From Serratia bockelmannii (GTDB taxonomy: Bacteria > Pseudomonadota > Gammaproteobacteria > Enterobacterales > Enterobacteriaceae), in assembly GCF_008011855.1 (NCBI RefSeq), contig NZ_VOUX01000008.1:78264-142263 (forward strand): 64,000 nucleotides of DNA, in the 5' to 3' direction. Positions 1 to 10,454 of this stretch are shown piece after piece. A program made the translations under genes and the position numbers. The notes beneath the pieces were generated by a model. That model saw nothing but the letters and a program-made list of their open reading frames with translations, did not search any database and was not told where the DNA came from. Each line of letters starts with the position of its first letter. Position 1 is the first letter of the stretch.

Positions 1-806
1 TTCAGGAAGCGCTGAATGTTTTCCACCTGCGCGCCGCGCCAGCCGTAGATCGACTGGTCATCGTCGCCGACGATCATCACGTTGCTGTTGCCGCCCGCCA
101 GCAGACGGATCCAGGCGTACTGGATGCTGTTGGTATCCTGGAATTCGTCCACCAGCACGTTGGTGAAACGTTCGCGGTAGTGGTTGAGGATATGCGGCTT
201 GTTCAGCCACAGCTCGTGCGCGCGCAGCAGCAGCTCGGCGAAATCCACCAGCCCGGCGCGATCGCAGGCTTCCTGATAGGCCTGATAGATGCGCAGCCAG
301 GTGGCCTCTACCGGGTTGTTGTAGGTCTCGACGTGCTGCGGGCGCAGGCCCTCGTCTTTCTTGCCGTTGATGTACCACATCGCCTGACGCGGCGGCCACT
401 GCTTCTCGTCGACGTTCAGCGCCTTGATGATGCGCTTGAGCAGCCGCAGCTGGTCGTCGCTGTCGAGGATCTGGAAATCCTGCGGCAGGTTGGCTTCCAG
501 GTGGTGGGCGCGCAGCAGACGATGCGCCAGGCCGTGGAAGGTGCCGATCCACATGCCGCCCTGGCTGGTGCCGATCAGATGTTCGATACGGTGGCGCATT
601 TCCGCCGCCGCCTTGTTGGTGAAGGTCACCGCCATGATCGAATACGGTGAGCAGTTCTCCACCGACAGCAGCCAGGCGATGCGATGCACCAGTACCCGCG
701 TCTTGCCGCTGCCCGCCCCGGCCAGAACCAACAGGTTGCTGCGCGGCGCCGCCACGGCTTCACGTTGTTTTTCATTCAGGCTGTCGAGCAGATCGGAGAC
801 GTCCAT
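1..806 (-). CDS. uvrD: DNA helicase II UvrD (N-terminal part, cut by window edge)
   Basis: Superfamily 1A 3'-5' DNA helicase of nucleotide excision and methyl-directed mismatch repair. Only the first 268 codons are present; the gene continues beyond base 1. Translation from the ATG at 806 gives MDVSDLLDSLNEKQREAV, a Walker A loop AGAGSGKT at residues 29-36, the [12 protein letters not shown] motif Ia, DEFQDT (motif II) and [13 protein letters not shown] (motif III). Rep at 33080-35104 is the paralogue in this window, but this N-terminus is UvrD-like and the neighbour is yigB, as in E. coli. Transcription probably starts inside the yigB 3' end and passes a LexA box and a leader hairpin. Confidence 0.96.
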   Translation of the reverse strand, partial: MDVSDLLDSLNEKQREAVAAPRSNLLVLAGAGSGKTRVLVHRIAWLLSVENCSPYSIMAVTFTNKAAAEMRHRIEHLIGTSQGGMWIGTFHGLAHRLLRAHHLEANLPQDFQILDSDDQLRLLKRIIKALNVDEKQWPPRQAMWYINGKKDEGLRPQHVETYNNPVEATWLRIYQAYQEACDRAGLVDFAELLLRAHELWLNKPHILNHYRERFTNVLVDEFQDTNSIQYAWIRLLAGGNSNVMIVGDDDQSIYGWRGAQVENIQRFL

Positions 807-828
807 AGGCACCACTAATGGTTAAGGG

Positions 829-852
829 AAAACCCGCCGGTGACGGGTTTTT
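829..852 (-). terminator. Leader hairpin of uvrD (attenuator-like)
   Basis: Perfect 8-bp stem (AAAACCCG / CGGGTTTT) with a 7-base loop on the minus strand, between the uvrD promoter and its start codon. It could terminate yigB transcripts or attenuate uvrD. The E. coli uvrD leader is known to carry an attenuator in addition to LexA control. The T-run lies within the 3' arm of the stem. Confidence 0.6.
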
Positions 853-854
853 CA

Positions 855-870
855 CTGGAAATTTATACAG
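855..870 (-). promoter_or_regulatory. LexA (SOS) box of uvrD
   Basis: Minus strand reads CTGTATAAATTTCCAG, which is CTGT-N8-CCAG, one base from the CTGT-N8-ACAG consensus. The same imperfect half-site (CCAG) occurs in the E. coli uvrD SOS box. It lies just downstream of the predicted promoter, where bound LexA would block transcription. Confidence 0.8.
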
Positions 871-883
871 AGTTCTGGCAGGG

Positions 884-911
884 ATTATAACAATGCTGTC
901 AGCGATGCCAA
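884..911 (-). promoter_or_regulatory. Predicted sigma70 promoter of uvrD
   Basis: Minus strand carries TTGGCA (906-911) and TATAAT (884-889) separated by 16 bases. It overlaps the last codons of yigB, and the LexA box follows by about 13 bases. Confidence 0.65.
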
Positions 912-1601
912 CTGCGAAATCTCAATATGCGGCAGCAAGCGGCTGTCGGCAGCCTGCATCAGGCAGCGTTGCCGATCGTTGATCCAACAGGCCTGCAGCC
1001 CCGCGCGCAGCGCGCCGGCGACGTCGGTAGTCAGATCGTCGCCCACGTGCAGGATCTGCTCGGGCGCCACGCCCAGCCGCTCAACGGCCAGGTGGTACAT
1101 GTCCTGGTACGGCTTGGCGCGCCCGTCCGGCCCGGAGCGCAACACGAACTGGAAATAACCGTCCAGGCCGCATAGCGACGGATCGACGTTGCCGTTGGTG
1201 ATCGCCACCAGCGGGTAGCGCGCGGCCAACGCCTTCAGCGTGGCGTGGGTCGCTTCCGGCACCTCGATGCGGCTGCGCCACAGCGCGAAGTTCTGCATCG
1301 CCGCATCGGCCCCGATCGCCGCTTCGGCGTCGCGCAGCCCCTGCCGGCTCAGCGCCAGATGAATGGCGCGCCAGCGCCACTGGGTGACGTCATGGTAGAT
1401 CTCCGGCTCCTGCTCGCGCAGCTCCTGACGCAGGCGATGAAAATCCGCCGACTGAAAGCTGCTCAGGCCGGGATGATAACTCTGCAGGAAGGCCACCGAC
1501 TGTTGTTCGGTTTGCCGGATCACCGGACGGTTATCATACAGCGTGTCGTCCAGATCGAAAGTCAGCGCCGCCAGCGGGCGCAGCGGGCGATAAAAATGCA
1601 T
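885..1601 (-). CDS. yigB: HAD-family phosphatase YigB (FMN/5-amino-6-ribitylamino-uracil phosphate phosphatase type)
   Basis: 238-residue haloacid dehalogenase-like hydrolase, the same length as E. coli YigB, which dephosphorylates flavin pathway intermediates and FMN. Motif I is [10 protein letters not shown] near residue 16. Motif II lies in VAITNGN and motif III/IV in [11 protein letters not shown] and [13 protein letters not shown]. The start at 1601 ([10 protein letters not shown]) overlaps the xerC stop by one base (TGATG), which argues for translational coupling. A longer reading to 1823 would run inside xerC and is not supported. Confidence 0.93.
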   Translation of the reverse strand: MHFYRPLRPLAALTFDLDDTLYDNRPVIRQTEQQSVAFLQSYHPGLSSFQSADFHRLRQELREQEPEIYHDVTQWRWRAIHLALSRQGLRDAEAAIGADAAMQNFALWRSRIEVPEATHATLKALAARYPLVAITNGNVDPSLCGLDGYFQFVLRSGPDGRAKPYQDMYHLAVERLGVAPEQILHVGDDLTTDVAGALRAGLQACWINDRQRCLMQAADSRLLPHIEISQLASLTALL

Positions 1602-2512
1602 CAGGATTTCCCCCGTTTGGCACGCGGATGCGCGGCATCGTACACGTTCGCCAGATGTTGAAAGTCGAGGTGGGTATAAATTTGCGTGGTGGTCAGGTTG
1701 GCGTGGCCGAGCAGTTCCTGCACCGCGCGCAGATCGCCGCTGGACTCCAGCATGTGGGTGGCGAAGGAGTGGCGCAGCTTGTGCGGGTGAATATGGCTGT
1801 TGACGCCCTGTTTCACGCCCCACTCGGCGAAGCGCTTTTGCACGTTGCGCGTCGAGATGCGTCGCCCCTGATTGGACAGGAACATCGCGTCATCTTCCGG
1901 CCCGAACAGATCGCGCATCGCCAGCCAGTGTTCCAGCCAGGTGACGGCGGTGCGCCCGATCGGCAATTTGCGCTCTTTGCTGCCTTTCCCCATCACCCAC
2001 ACCTCGCCGGCGGCCATATCGACATGACGGCAATCCAGCCCCACCAGCTCGGAGAGGCGCAGGCCGGCGCCGTACATCACCTCCAGCATGGCGCGATCGC
2101 GCACCGCCAGCGGATCGTTGAGATCGATCTCCAGCAGCTGGTTCATTTCATCGACGTCGATGTTTTTCGGCAGATGGCGGCCGCTGCGCGGCGTGCGGAT
2201 GCCCTTGGCGGGATTGGCGTGCAATACGCTCTGGCTGACCAGCCAGTCGAGGAAACTGCGCAGCGAAGAAAGCCGCAGCGCCAGGCTGGCGGACTGCAGG
2301 CCGGCGCGTTTGCTGCGCGCCGCCAGCATGCGCACCCGGGCGGCATCCAGCGCCACCCAGTCGGTGACGCCGATCTCCTGCGCCAGGCGCATCAGCGCCG
2401 CCAGCTGGCGTGAATAGCTGAGCTGCGTCAGCGGGCTGAGTTGGCGTTCTACCTTGAGATAACGCAGAAACGCGTCCACCGGCTGCTGCAGGCTGGGCGC
2501 AATCGGCGTCAT
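1601..2512 (-). CDS. xerC: Tyrosine recombinase XerC
   Basis: 303-residue site-specific recombinase that, with XerD and FtsK, resolves chromosome dimers at dif. The N-terminal SAM-like core-binding domain is followed by the catalytic domain with GLRLSEL (Arg), [12 protein letters not shown] (Lys), [10 protein letters not shown] (His/Arg) and [13 protein letters not shown] with nucleophile Tyr279. The start at 2512 overlaps the stop of the upstream DUF484 gene (ATGA). Part of the overlapping set dapF-DUF484-xerC-yigB, which is conserved in enterobacteria. Confidence 0.96.
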   Translation of the reverse strand: MTPIAPSLQQPVDAFLRYLKVERQLSPLTQLSYSRQLAALMRLAQEIGVTDWVALDAARVRMLAARSKRAGLQSASLALRLSSLRSFLDWLVSQSVLHANPAKGIRTPRSGRHLPKNIDVDEMNQLLEIDLNDPLAVRDRAMLEVMYGAGLRLSELVGLDCRHVDMAAGEVWVMGKGSKERKLPIGRTAVTWLEHWLAMRDLFGPEDDAMFLSNQGRRISTRNVQKRFAEWGVKQGVNSHIHPHKLRHSFATHMLESSGDLRAVQELLGHANLTTTQIYTHLDFQHLANVYDAAHPRAKRGKS

Positions 2513-3222
2513 GCGCGTTCGACCCAGCGTTCCAGCAGTTCCGGCAGCATGCGCGCCAGTTGATTGAGCATCACCGTGCCCATGCCCTGCTGATAGTGTT
2601 GCGTATCGCGGCTGCTGAAGATCACCATGCCCAGTTCGCCGTCGTCGCCCAGCATCGACAGCGCCACCGAGCCAATCTGGCCAATCTGTTTGGCCTGCGG
2701 CAACAGCAGCAGCAGTTCGGGGCCGTTCAGACCACCGAGGTAGTGTTGTTCGCTGCCCAGCCGCTGAATGCGGAACGGCTCGAACGCCGAACGCGTCAGC
2801 GCCAGGTGGGTGAAGTCGGAAGGTGCGCCGATCTTCCAGCGTTCGGCGAACAGGCGCACCGTGGCGCCGGCCAAACCGAAGCCGCGCGCCCAGCGCTGCA
2901 GCCGATTGAGCATGTCCTGCAGGCTGTCGGCGGTGGCCAAATCGGCCTGCAGGTGCAGCAACCGGGCGAACAGCCCTTCGTTGGCGCTGGCCTGCTCCAT
3001 CAACAGCGTGATCTCTTCTTCCAACCGTTCGATGTGATTGCGCTGGCGGGCCAGGTGCCATTCCACCAGCGAAACGGTGCCGCGCACCGGGTGCGGCACG
3101 CGCATCTGCTCAACCTGGCGCGCGTTGCGAATAAAGAAATCCGGGTTCTGCAGCAGGTACTGCATCACGGTGTCGTCATCCAGCGCCAGGCCGGCGACGC
3201 TCTGTTCTTCTACGCTTTTCAT
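2509..3222 (-). CDS. yigA: DUF484 family protein (YigA)
   Basis: 237-residue GAF-like protein of unknown function (DUF484). A short helical N-terminus with the family motif YLLQNPDFF (about residues 21-29) and a coiled stretch ([17 protein letters not shown]) precede a GAF-type C-terminal domain. It overlaps dapF upstream (3219-3222) and xerC downstream (2509-2512), both by ATGA, so all are probably one transcript. The family is regularly found next to xerC. No enzymatic motif is visible. Confidence 0.88.
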   Translation of the reverse strand: MKSVEEQSVAGLALDDDTVMQYLLQNPDFFIRNARQVEQMRVPHPVRGTVSLVEWHLARQRNHIERLEEEITLLMEQASANEGLFARLLHLQADLATADSLQDMLNRLQRWARGFGLAGATVRLFAERWKIGAPSDFTHLALTRSAFEPFRIQRLGSEQHYLGGLNGPELLLLLPQAKQIGQIGSVALSMLGDDGELGMVIFSSRDTQHYQQGMGTVMLNQLARMLPELLERWVERA

Positions 3223-4043
3223 AGATGAATAAATCCGTCATAGACATGGGTTGCCGGACCGGTCATAAACAGCGGATTGCCCGGCCCTTTCCAGCGAATA
3301 TGCAGGCTGCCGCCCGGCAGTTCTACATGCACCTCTTCTGACAGCAATTCCTGTTGGATCCCCACCGCCACCGCCGCACAGGCGCCGCTGCCGCAGGCCT
3401 GCGTTTCACCAGCGCCGCGTTCATAAACGCGCAGCTTGATGTGATCGCGGCTCACCACCTGCATAAAGCCGATGTTGGCCCGTTCCGGGAAGCGTTCATG
3501 CCCTTCCAGCACCGGCCCAAGCAGCTCCACCTTGGCAGTTGTTACATCGTCCACCTGCAAAACACAATGCGGGTTACCCATCGACACCACGCCGCACAGC
3601 ACGGTCTGTTCCGCCGCGCGCATGATGTAGGTCTTTTCAGCCTTAGTGGCGCGGAACGGCACCGCCTGCGGGTCGAAATTCGGTTCGCCCATGTTGACGC
3701 ACACCAGATCGTCGTCGGTGACGCTGAGCACCATGCGCCCGGTTTGGGTGCTGACACGGATGTCGCGTTTGTTGGTCAGCCCTTTCAGCCGCACGAAACG
3801 CGCGAAGCAACGCGCGCCGTTGCCGCACTGCGCCACTTCGCTGCCGTCGGCGTTAAAAATTCGGTAGTGAAAATCCAGTTCGGGATCGTAAGGCGGTTCT
3901 ACCACCAGCATCTGGTCAAAGCCGACGCCCAGGTGCCGATCGGCCAACCGGCGGATCAGCTCAGGTGAAAAATAGACATTCTGTGTAACGGCATCGACCA
4001 CCATAAAGTCGTTGCCCAGACCGTGCATTTTGGAGAACTGCAT
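3219..4043 (-). CDS. dapF: Diaminopimelate epimerase
   Basis: 274-residue, cofactor-independent epimerase that converts LL- to meso-diaminopimelate for lysine and peptidoglycan synthesis. The two catalytic cysteines are visible: Cys73 in [17 protein letters not shown] and a second in [11 protein letters not shown] near residue 217. Length equals the E. coli enzyme. First gene of the overlapping dapF-DUF484-xerC-yigB group; lptM lies 71 bases upstream on the same strand. Confidence 0.97.
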   Translation of the reverse strand: MQFSKMHGLGNDFMVVDAVTQNVYFSPELIRRLADRHLGVGFDQMLVVEPPYDPELDFHYRIFNADGSEVAQCGNGARCFARFVRLKGLTNKRDIRVSTQTGRMVLSVTDDDLVCVNMGEPNFDPQAVPFRATKAEKTYIMRAAEQTVLCGVVSMGNPHCVLQVDDVTTAKVELLGPVLEGHERFPERANIGFMQVVSRDHIKLRVYERGAGETQACGSGACAAVAVGIQQELLSEEVHVELPGGSLHIRWKGPGNPLFMTGPATHVYDGFIHL

Positions 4044-4114
4044 ATCATACTCCGCTATCTGGACGCGCTATCCGTCTTGATGTTGCGGTGGCGCTCGCTA
4101 CCGCAAACCGGGGT

Positions 4115-4321
4115 TTACTGGTCAACCATCGACGGTTTTTGCTGAGAGCCAGACTGCTCCTGCTGGTTCTTTTGCACCTGATCGCCCGTTTGCACCGGCG
4201 GCTTGGCCGGTTTCTGGCTGGCGGGATCGGCAGGCGGGAAGTAAAGCGGGCCTTTCAGACCGCAGCCGGCGAGGCCGGTAACCAGAACTGCCATCAGCGC
4301 ATAGCGTAGTTGTTTTTTCAT
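4115..4321 (-). CDS. lptM: LPS translocon maturation chaperone LptM (YifL lipoprotein)
   Basis: Small lipoprotein of 68 residues. The signal peptide MKKQLRYALMAVLVTGLAGC ends in a lipobox with lipidated Cys20, followed by the conserved GLKGPLYFPP stretch. In E. coli this protein helps oxidative maturation of LptD in the outer-membrane LPS translocon. The C-terminal half is Gln/Lys/Pro-rich and poorly conserved. An in-frame ATG six bases upstream (4327) is an alternative start; the later one gives the canonical MKK signal peptide. Confidence 0.9.
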   Translation of the reverse strand: MKKQLRYALMAVLVTGLAGCGLKGPLYFPPADPASQKPAKPPVQTGDQVQKNQQEQSGSQQKPSMVDQ

Positions 4322-4399
4322 TTGCATTAATGCCTGTAATTCATGCGTCCAAGGTCTCTATAATCGCAGGTGGATCATGAAAAGCAATAGGAATTGAAT

Positions 4400-4720
4400 A
4401 TGAACGACAGTGAGTTTCACCAGTTGGCCGACCAGCTGATGCTGAATATTGAAGAGACACTGGACGATTTTGACGGCGATGCGGATATCGATTACGAAAC
4501 CAATGGCGGCGTAATGACGCTGAGCTTCGAAAACGGCACCAAAATCGTCATCAACCGCCAGGAGCCGCTGCACCAGGTGTGGCTCGCCACCAAGGCCGGC
4601 GGTTATCACTTCAACTACCGCGACGGCGTTTGGCTATGCGATCGCAGCGGGCAGCCGTTTTATCAGCTGCTCAGCGAAGCGGCCAGCGCGCAGGCCGGCG
4701 AGGAACTGCATTTTTCCTGA
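4400..4720 (+). CDS. cyaY: Frataxin-like iron donor CyaY
   Basis: 106-residue bacterial frataxin that binds iron and modulates IscS-dependent Fe-S cluster assembly. The acidic first helix ([21 protein letters not shown]) is the iron-binding ridge, followed by the beta-sheet core ([19 protein letters not shown]). The ATG at 4400 is preceded by AGGA. A TTG at 4394 would add two residues and is less likely. Divergent from lptM and convergent with cyaA. Confidence 0.96.
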   Translation: MNDSEFHQLADQLMLNIEETLDDFDGDADIDYETNGGVMTLSFENGTKIVINRQEPLHQVWLATKAGGYHFNYRDGVWLCDRSGQPFYQLLSEAASAQAGEELHFS

Positions 4721-4729
4721 GGCTAAGCA

Positions 4730-4750
4730 GGGCTCGGCAACCGAGCCCTT
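4730..4750 (+). terminator. Terminator between cyaY and cyaA
   Basis: Perfect 8-bp GC-rich stem (GGGCTCGG / CCGAGCCC) with a 3-base loop, in the 36-bp gap between the convergent stops. The T-run is only two bases, so it may act weakly in both directions. Confidence 0.55.
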
Positions 4751-4756
4751 GCGGCG

Positions 4757-7309
4757 TCAATGCAGCTGGAACTGCTGTTTCAGCGGCTGAGCGGCGCCGT
4801 CGGCCACCGTCACGCACAGGCTGGACAGCACGTTGCTGCGGAACGGGATCACCTGCGTGCGCCCGTCGAGTTGCACGATCTGATAGAACTGCGGCAGATT
4901 GAAGTTGATGAAGCTGGAGCCGTAGGTGAAGCGATCGTGCGACGAGGAGTAGAAGCGGCTGACGTCGCGCACCAGCTCCTCTTTACTGCCCTCGCAGTGG
5001 TGATACACCTCCACCCGATTCGACTCATCCAGAATATAGATGTTGAAGCCCTTGTCGTCTGAGGTGTCTTCGAAGAAGAACTGGATGATCCCCTCGCTGG
5101 CGAAGCCGTCCACCACCGGCGGCAGATGCACCTGATCGGTTTCCACCTTGATAGACAGGCCGTGCAGCTTGTTGTTGGAGATGGCGCCGTAAAACTCCAC
5201 CGCATTCTCCAGCTTTTGCACCGACACGCTCAGGCGCTCGAAGAACAGCCCCCAAGTCTGCCCGGCAACGCGCACCGCCTTGAAGCGGCCGGGTTCCAGC
5301 CGGGTACTGGACAGGCGCAGCTCGATGCACTCCGACACCAGCTGCTGGATACGGGTGCGGATCAGGCCGCGCAGGTGCTGGCTGTAGCAGAACACTTCCA
5401 CCGACTCCGGCGGCGCGGCGTCCTGGTGCATTTTGCCGAGAATGGTCTTCAGCGCTTCCAGCACCGACTGCTCGCCGCTGAAATGCAGGGTACGCACTTC
5501 GTTCCAGGAGTTGCGATACAGCAGATCGATACTGCCCACCAAACACTGCTGCTGCTGGCCGAAGCTGAACACGTCCAGCTTGCGGAAATCGAAGTGCACC
5601 ACCTGATTGCGGAAGGCGGCGGTCGGATCGTTTTCCAGATTGACGATGATGGCCAGATGGCGAATTTCGCACGGGCTGTACAGCGCTTTCGGCGTCGGCG
5701 CCGGCAGGCGCAGCGGGAAGTGATGAGAAACGTCGGCCACCAGCTCCTGCAGCTTGGCGGTGTCGCACAGGTTGCCGCTCTTGATGTGCAGGCGGGTCTG
5801 CGGCGTTAGCAGGCCGTTGAAATAGGCCCAGGCCACCAGCTTGTTCAGGTAGCGGTTATATTCCAGCGGCTGATGGCTGACGATCGAATCCATGGCCGGT
5901 GCCTGATTATACAGGTACCAGCCGGTGCGGTTGGCGCGGCCAACCGGCACGTGAATAAAGGTTAAATCGTTTTCCGACAGGTCCGGTGAGATCTGCGGGT
6001 TCACCAGCGTCACCTTGCCGGGCAGCGCTTCGAACGCCGCGTACAGTTTGCGGGTCAGCACGCCGATATCCTGCGGGCTGGCGCTGACGCTGAGGTTGTT
6101 GCGGCGGGCGAAACGGATCAGGTTGCGGTAGCTTTGCATCATCGCATCGAGCAGTTCGTTATGCGCTTCGCGCACCCGCTCGATTTTCCAGTTGGCGCGG
6201 TTATCCAGCATCGCCAGACGCTCTTCGCTCCAGCCCCACTCGCTGACCAATTGGCTGAGGATCTCGCGTCGCCAGCCGACACAGGCCTTGGCCAGCGACA
6301 GCTTTTCACATACTTTCAGGTAAAAACAGCGGCGGGCCAGATCGAGGCGGGTGGTGTCGTTGATGTCGGTCAGGTAGCGGGTCACGCGCTCAAGCATCAT
6401 GCAGTAGGCATCAAGCCCGAAGCTGACGATCTCACCCTGATGCAGCCGGTGTTTGATGTCCGTCGCCAGCAGTTGGGTATTGGGGTATTCCCAGGAATAG
6501 GCTTCCAGCAGCAGGGTCTTCAGCACCGCCTTGTAAGGCGAATCGATGCTCTTGTACAGCTGCCACAGGCTGGCGCCGAAGTACTCTTCCGCCGACAGCG
6601 AACTCAGGCCACCGAGATCCAGCCACTCGTTCGGCGTCAGCGCACCCTGCGCGTACAGCGACAGCACGTATTCATCGTAGTGCGCTTCTTCTTCGCCCGG
6701 TACCATGTTCCACAGGATGCGTTTGCCAGCCAGGCGCACAGCGGTGCGATAGAATTCATCGAGCAACAGGATGTGCTGCGTCGAGCCGCAGTCTTCGCCA
6801 CCCAGGCTGCCGCTTTCATTATGGCGGAAGCGGTTTTCGTCGATCAGGAAGAAGCTGACCTCCACCCCCATCGAGGCGGCCCACTTCTCAAGCAGGCTGC
6901 ATTTTTGCTGCAAACGGGTGCGTTCTTCGTTGTCCAGCCAGGACTGGTGGCAGACCCAGATGTCGAGATCCGAGCTGCAGCTTTGGCCGATAGACGAGGT
7001 GCTGCCCATCGAGTAGACGCCGGTGATCGGCAGCTCGCCGCTGGCCGGCTTGTCAAACGGGCTGCCCCATTTGTCTTCTAAATCGTTCAGGTAATCTTGT
7101 TGAGTTTCATCAGGCGTGTAGAGGCAAATGCCATGGGGAACGTTACCGTTCAGGTAACCCGGCATCAGCGGGTGGTGGTGGTGCAGTAAGGTGGGCAGCA
7201 GACTGTATACCCGTTGAAACGCGGGCTTCATAGCCGCTAGGGCGCGATCGACGCGTAGCTGATTGATCGCATCCAGTCTCTGCTTCAATGTCTCGATGTA
7301 GAGGTACAA
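4757..7309 (-). CDS. cyaA: Class I adenylate cyclase
   Basis: 850-residue enzyme that makes cAMP from ATP, the signal for CRP. The N-terminal catalytic domain carries [20 protein letters not shown] with metal-binding Asp114 and Asp116. The C-terminal half is the glucose-responsive regulatory domain that senses phosphorylated EIIA-Glc. The start codon is TTG at 7309 (TTG TAC CTC TAC, read MYLY), the rare start that limits cyaA translation in E. coli. A CRP box lies about 100 bases upstream. Divergent from hemC. Confidence 0.98.
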   Translation of the reverse strand: MYLYIETLKQRLDAINQLRVDRALAAMKPAFQRVYSLLPTLLHHHHPLMPGYLNGNVPHGICLYTPDETQQDYLNDLEDKWGSPFDKPASGELPITGVYSMGSTSSIGQSCSSDLDIWVCHQSWLDNEERTRLQQKCSLLEKWAASMGVEVSFFLIDENRFRHNESGSLGGEDCGSTQHILLLDEFYRTAVRLAGKRILWNMVPGEEEAHYDEYVLSLYAQGALTPNEWLDLGGLSSLSAEEYFGASLWQLYKSIDSPYKAVLKTLLLEAYSWEYPNTQLLATDIKHRLHQGEIVSFGLDAYCMMLERVTRYLTDINDTTRLDLARRCFYLKVCEKLSLAKACVGWRREILSQLVSEWGWSEERLAMLDNRANWKIERVREAHNELLDAMMQSYRNLIRFARRNNLSVSASPQDIGVLTRKLYAAFEALPGKVTLVNPQISPDLSENDLTFIHVPVGRANRTGWYLYNQAPAMDSIVSHQPLEYNRYLNKLVAWAYFNGLLTPQTRLHIKSGNLCDTAKLQELVADVSHHFPLRLPAPTPKALYSPCEIRHLAIIVNLENDPTAAFRNQVVHFDFRKLDVFSFGQQQQCLVGSIDLLYRNSWNEVRTLHFSGEQSVLEALKTILGKMHQDAAPPESVEVFCYSQHLRGLIRTRIQQLVSECIELRLSSTRLEPGRFKAVRVAGQTWGLFFERLSVSVQKLENAVEFYGAISNNKLHGLSIKVETDQVHLPPVVDGFASEGIIQFFFEDTSDDKGFNIYILDESNRVEVYHHCEGSKEELVRDVSRFYSSSHDRFTYGSSFINFNLPQFYQIVQLDGRTQVIPFRSNVLSSLCVTVADGAAQPLKQQFQLH

Positions 7310-7405
7310 GACGTCTCGCCTGATTATCCCGGTGTTTAGAAAAAAACCCGTATTCCATAAGCGCCGTTAGTGTAAGAAGAATATTTGGCGACTTATTGCT
7401 GGAAA

Positions 7406-7421
7406 CGTGATCAATTTAACA
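7406..7421 (-). promoter_or_regulatory. CRP-cAMP binding site of cyaA
   Basis: Minus strand reads TGTTA-N6-TCACG inside GGTGTTAAATTGATCACGTT, closely matching the E. coli cyaA P2 CRP site, where CRP-cAMP represses cyaA (negative feedback). The half-sites deviate from TGTGA/TCACA at two bases. Confidence 0.8.
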
Positions 7422-7566
7422 CCTTGCTGATTGACCGTAAAGGAGGTAACGCTTCACAATTATTGTAGCGCTTCCCTAAACGATTTACCCGCAGTGTTAA
7501 CTGCCCCAAAGCACATCACACGTCCCTTTGATTCCGTTGTCCTTTTTCCGCCTCCGGCTTCTTGCA

Positions 7567-7595
7567 CTGACAGTATTGGCTCTCAGTGGTAGGAT
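7567..7595 (+). promoter_or_regulatory. Predicted sigma70 promoter of hemCDXY
   Basis: CTGACA (7567-7572), 17-base spacer, TAGGAT (7590-7595), about 30 bases ahead of the hemC ATG. Confidence 0.55.
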
Positions 7596-7625
7596 GGATG
7601 GCGAAATATAAAAACGGTAACAAGC

Positions 7626-8567
7626 ATGTTAGACAAAATTATTCGAATTGCCACCCGACAAAGCCCGCTTGCACTCTGGCAAGCACATTATGTGCAGCAA
7701 CGTCTGATGGCCAGCCATCCCGGCCTGCAGGTCGAGTTGGTGCCGATGGTGACGCGCGGCGACGTTATTCTGGATACGCCGCTGGCGAAAGTCGGCGGTA
7801 AAGGCCTGTTTGTTAAAGAACTCGAGCTCGCGCTGCTGGAAGGCCGCGCCGACATCGCCGTGCACTCGATGAAAGACGTGCCGGTCGATTTCCCTGCCGG
7901 CCTCGGTTTGACCACCATTTGCGAACGCGAAGATCCGCGCGACGCTTTTGTTTCCAATCGTTTCGCCTCGCTCGATCAGCTGCCGCAGGGCAGCGTGGTC
8001 GGCACCTCCAGCCTGCGCCGCCAGTGCCAACTGCGCGAACGCCGCCCGGACCTGATCGTACGCGACCTGCGCGGCAACGTCGGCACTCGCCTGGCCAAGC
8101 TGGACAACGGCGACTACGACGCGATTATTCTGGCGGTGGCCGGCCTGAAACGCCTGGGGCTGGAGCAACGCATCCGCAGCCCGCTGAGTGCCGAAGAGTG
8201 CCTGCCGGCGGTCGGCCAGGGTGCAGTCGGCATTGAATGCCGTCTCGACGACAGCGTCACCCGCGCGCTGCTGGCGCCGCTGAACCATGCGGCTACCGAA
8301 ACCCGCGTGCGCGCCGAACGGGCGATGAACACCCGTCTGGAAGGCGGCTGCCAGGTGCCGATCGGCAGCTATGCCGAACTGGATGGCGACAGCCTATGGC
8401 TGCGCGCCCTGGTCGGCGCGCCGGACGGCAGCCAGATGGTGCGCGGCGAACGCCGCGGCCCGGCCGCCGAGGCTGAACGGATGGGCGTTGAGCTGGCGGA
8501 AGAGTTGCTGGCGCGCGGCGCGCGCGAGATCCTGCGCGAGGTTTATCAGGGAAATCCGCCGGCATGA
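7626..8567 (+). CDS. hemC: Hydroxymethylbilane synthase (porphobilinogen deaminase)
   Basis: 313-residue enzyme that joins four porphobilinogens into hydroxymethylbilane in tetrapyrrole synthesis. It starts [20 protein letters not shown]. Arg-rich binding motifs ([23 protein letters not shown]) and the dipyrromethane-carrying Cys242 in EGGCQVPIG are visible. First gene of hemCDXY; its stop overlaps hemD by 4 bases (8564-8567). Confidence 0.98.
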   Translation: MLDKIIRIATRQSPLALWQAHYVQQRLMASHPGLQVELVPMVTRGDVILDTPLAKVGGKGLFVKELELALLEGRADIAVHSMKDVPVDFPAGLGLTTICEREDPRDAFVSNRFASLDQLPQGSVVGTSSLRRQCQLRERRPDLIVRDLRGNVGTRLAKLDNGDYDAIILAVAGLKRLGLEQRIRSPLSAEECLPAVGQGAVGIECRLDDSVTRALLAPLNHAATETRVRAERAMNTRLEGGCQVPIGSYAELDGDSLWLRALVGAPDGSQMVRGERRGPAAEAERMGVELAEELLARGAREILREVYQGNPPA

Positions 8568-9304
8568 CGATCCTGGTAACCCGCCCATCGCCTTCGGGAG
8601 AGCGGTTAGTGAGCCGGCTGCGCGCACTCGGCCGGGTTGCCTATCATGCACCGCTGATCGACTTCGCCCCCGGCAGCGATCTGCCGCAGCTGCCGCAGGC
8701 GTTGCAGCAGTTGAACGCCGGCGATCTGGTATTCGTGCTGTCGCAGCATTCGGTGAACTATGCCGATTCGGTCATCGGCCGCGCCGGACTGAGCTGGCCC
8801 GCTCACCTGGCCTATTACGCCATTGGCCGTACCACCGGACTGGCGCTGCACCGCATCAGCAGTTTGCCGGTGGAATACCCGCGCGAGCGCGAGATCAGCG
8901 AAACGCTGCTGCTGCTGCCGGCGCTGCAAAAGCTGGCGGGCAAACGCGCGCTGATTTTACGCGGCAACGGCGGCCGCGAGTTGCTGGGCACAACGCTGAG
9001 CGAGCGCGGCGCCGACGTCAGCTATTATGAATGCTATCAACGCAGCCCGGTGCACTACGACGGCAGCGAGCAAAGCGCCCACTGGCAGCGTGCCGGTGTG
9101 GATACGCTGGTGGTGACCAGCGGTGAAATGTTACAACAGCTCTATACTTTAGTTCCTGATTACTATCGTTCTTCATGGCTGCTGCGTTGCCGCCTGGTAG
9201 TAGTGAGCGAACGCCTGGCTACCCTCGCCCGGGATTTGGGCTGGCGTACGATTCGGGTAGCTGACAACGCCGATAATGACGCGCTGATCCGCGCGCTACA
9301 ATAA
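8564..9304 (+). CDS. hemD: Uroporphyrinogen-III synthase
   Basis: 246-residue enzyme that cyclises hydroxymethylbilane with inversion of ring D to give uroporphyrinogen III. N-terminal [16 protein letters not shown] is the family signature; [11 protein letters not shown] and [12 protein letters not shown] mark the two Rossmann-like lobes. Translation is coupled to hemC through the ATGA overlap. Confidence 0.96.
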   Translation: MTILVTRPSPSGERLVSRLRALGRVAYHAPLIDFAPGSDLPQLPQALQQLNAGDLVFVLSQHSVNYADSVIGRAGLSWPAHLAYYAIGRTTGLALHRISSLPVEYPREREISETLLLLPALQKLAGKRALILRGNGGRELLGTTLSERGADVSYYECYQRSPVHYDGSEQSAHWQRAGVDTLVVTSGEMLQQLYTLVPDYYRSSWLLRCRLVVVSERLATLARDLGWRTIRVADNADNDALIRALQ

Positions 9305-9326
9305 TCTGACTATGGGATGTGCCACT

Positions 9327-10451
9327 ATGACGGAACAAAATACCCCAGCCGCCCCGGTTGAAGAGCCAACCACCGCGGTTGAGAGCTCCCAGCAGCCAGC
9401 CGCTGCCAGCCGCAAAGGCAAGAACACCGGCCCGGTGCTCGGCGCGATCGCTATCGTGCTGGTCATCGCCCTCGGCGCGGGCGGCTATTACCACACGCAC
9501 AAGCAGGCGCAACAGCTGATCGCCGCCAATCAGGCGCTGCAGCAGCAGCTTGAAGGCGTGAAGCAGAGCCAACAGCAGGAAAGAAATGCGCTGGAAGGCC
9601 TGCTGCAGCAGCAGGGTAAAACCCTGGACGCCGCCGATCGCGAGCAGGCGAATTTGGCGCGTCAACTGAGCGAGCTGCAGGAAAAAGTGGCGACCATCTC
9701 CGGCAGCGACGCCAAAACCTGGCTGCTGGCGCAGGCCGATTTCCTGGTGAAAATGGCCGGCCGCAAGCTGTGGAGCGATCAAGACGTGACCAGCGCCGCC
9801 GCGTTGCTGAAAAGCGCCGACGCCAGCCTGGCGGACATGAACGATCCTAGCCTGCTCGACGTGCGCCGCGCCATTACCGAAGACATCAGCACGCTTTCTA
9901 CGCTGACCCAGGTCGATTACGACGGCATCATCCTCAAGGTCAATCAGCTGTCCAACCAGGTGGATAACCTGCGCCTGGCCGATAACGACACCGACGAAGC
10001 GCCGATGGATCAAAACAGCAGCGAGCTCTCCGGCTCGATCGGCGAATGGCGGCAGAACCTGGCCAAGAGCTGGCGCAATTTCATGGCCGACTTCATCACC
10101 ATCCGCCGTCGCGATACCAGCGCCGAACCGCTGCTGGCGCCGAACCAGGACATCTACCTGCGCGAAAATATCCGTTCGCGCCTGCTGGTGGCCGCACAGG
10201 CCATCCCACGCCACCAGAACGAGACCTACAAGCAATCGCTGGAAACCGTCTCCACCTGGGTGCGCGCCTATTTCGACACCACCGATCCGGCGACCAAGGC
10301 TTTCCTGGAAGAGCTGGATAACCTGAGCCAACAGTCGATCTCGATGGACGTGCCGGATCAGCTGAAAAGCCAGCCGCTGCTCGAAAAAGTGATGCAGACC
10401 CGGGTGCGCAACCTGATGACCCAGTCCCCTGCCGCTCACCAGGAGGGTTAA
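9327..10451 (+). CDS. hemX: HemX family inner-membrane protein
   Basis: 374-residue protein of the hemCDXY operon. A Pro/Ala-rich cytoplasmic N-terminus is followed by one membrane span (about residues 38-60, [19 protein letters not shown]) and a Gln-rich coiled-coil periplasmic domain. It was once called uroporphyrinogen III methyltransferase, but no SAM-binding motif is visible; its role is unsettled. Start chosen at the second ATG (9327, [10 protein letters not shown]), which has a GGGATG element about 10 bases upstream; 9312 is in frame but would add only MGCAT. Confidence 0.92.
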   Translation: MTEQNTPAAPVEEPTTAVESSQQPAAASRKGKNTGPVLGAIAIVLVIALGAGGYYHTHKQAQQLIAANQALQQQLEGVKQSQQQERNALEGLLQQQGKTLDAADREQANLARQLSELQEKVATISGSDAKTWLLAQADFLVKMAGRKLWSDQDVTSAAALLKSADASLADMNDPSLLDVRRAITEDISTLSTLTQVDYDGIILKVNQLSNQVDNLRLADNDTDEAPMDQNSSELSGSIGEWRQNLAKSWRNFMADFITIRRRDTSAEPLLAPNQDIYLRENIRSRLLVAAQAIPRHQNETYKQSLETVSTWVRAYFDTTDPATKAFLEELDNLSQQSISMDVPDQLKSQPLLEKVMQTRVRNLMTQSPAAHQEG

Positions 10452-10454
10452 GCC

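Larger units (their letters stand above)
7310..7625. other. Divergent cyaA/hemC control region
   Basis: 316 bp without a gene between the divergent cyaA and hemC starts. It holds the cyaA CRP box, a hemC promoter and an A-tract near 7340. The last 25 bases before the cyaA TTG resemble the E. coli cyaA leader. No other structure was recognised. Confidence 0.7.

Noticed and set aside
9219..10439. 406-codon frame opposite hemX
   Set aside because: Antisense shadow of the conserved hemX gene, with no start signal.
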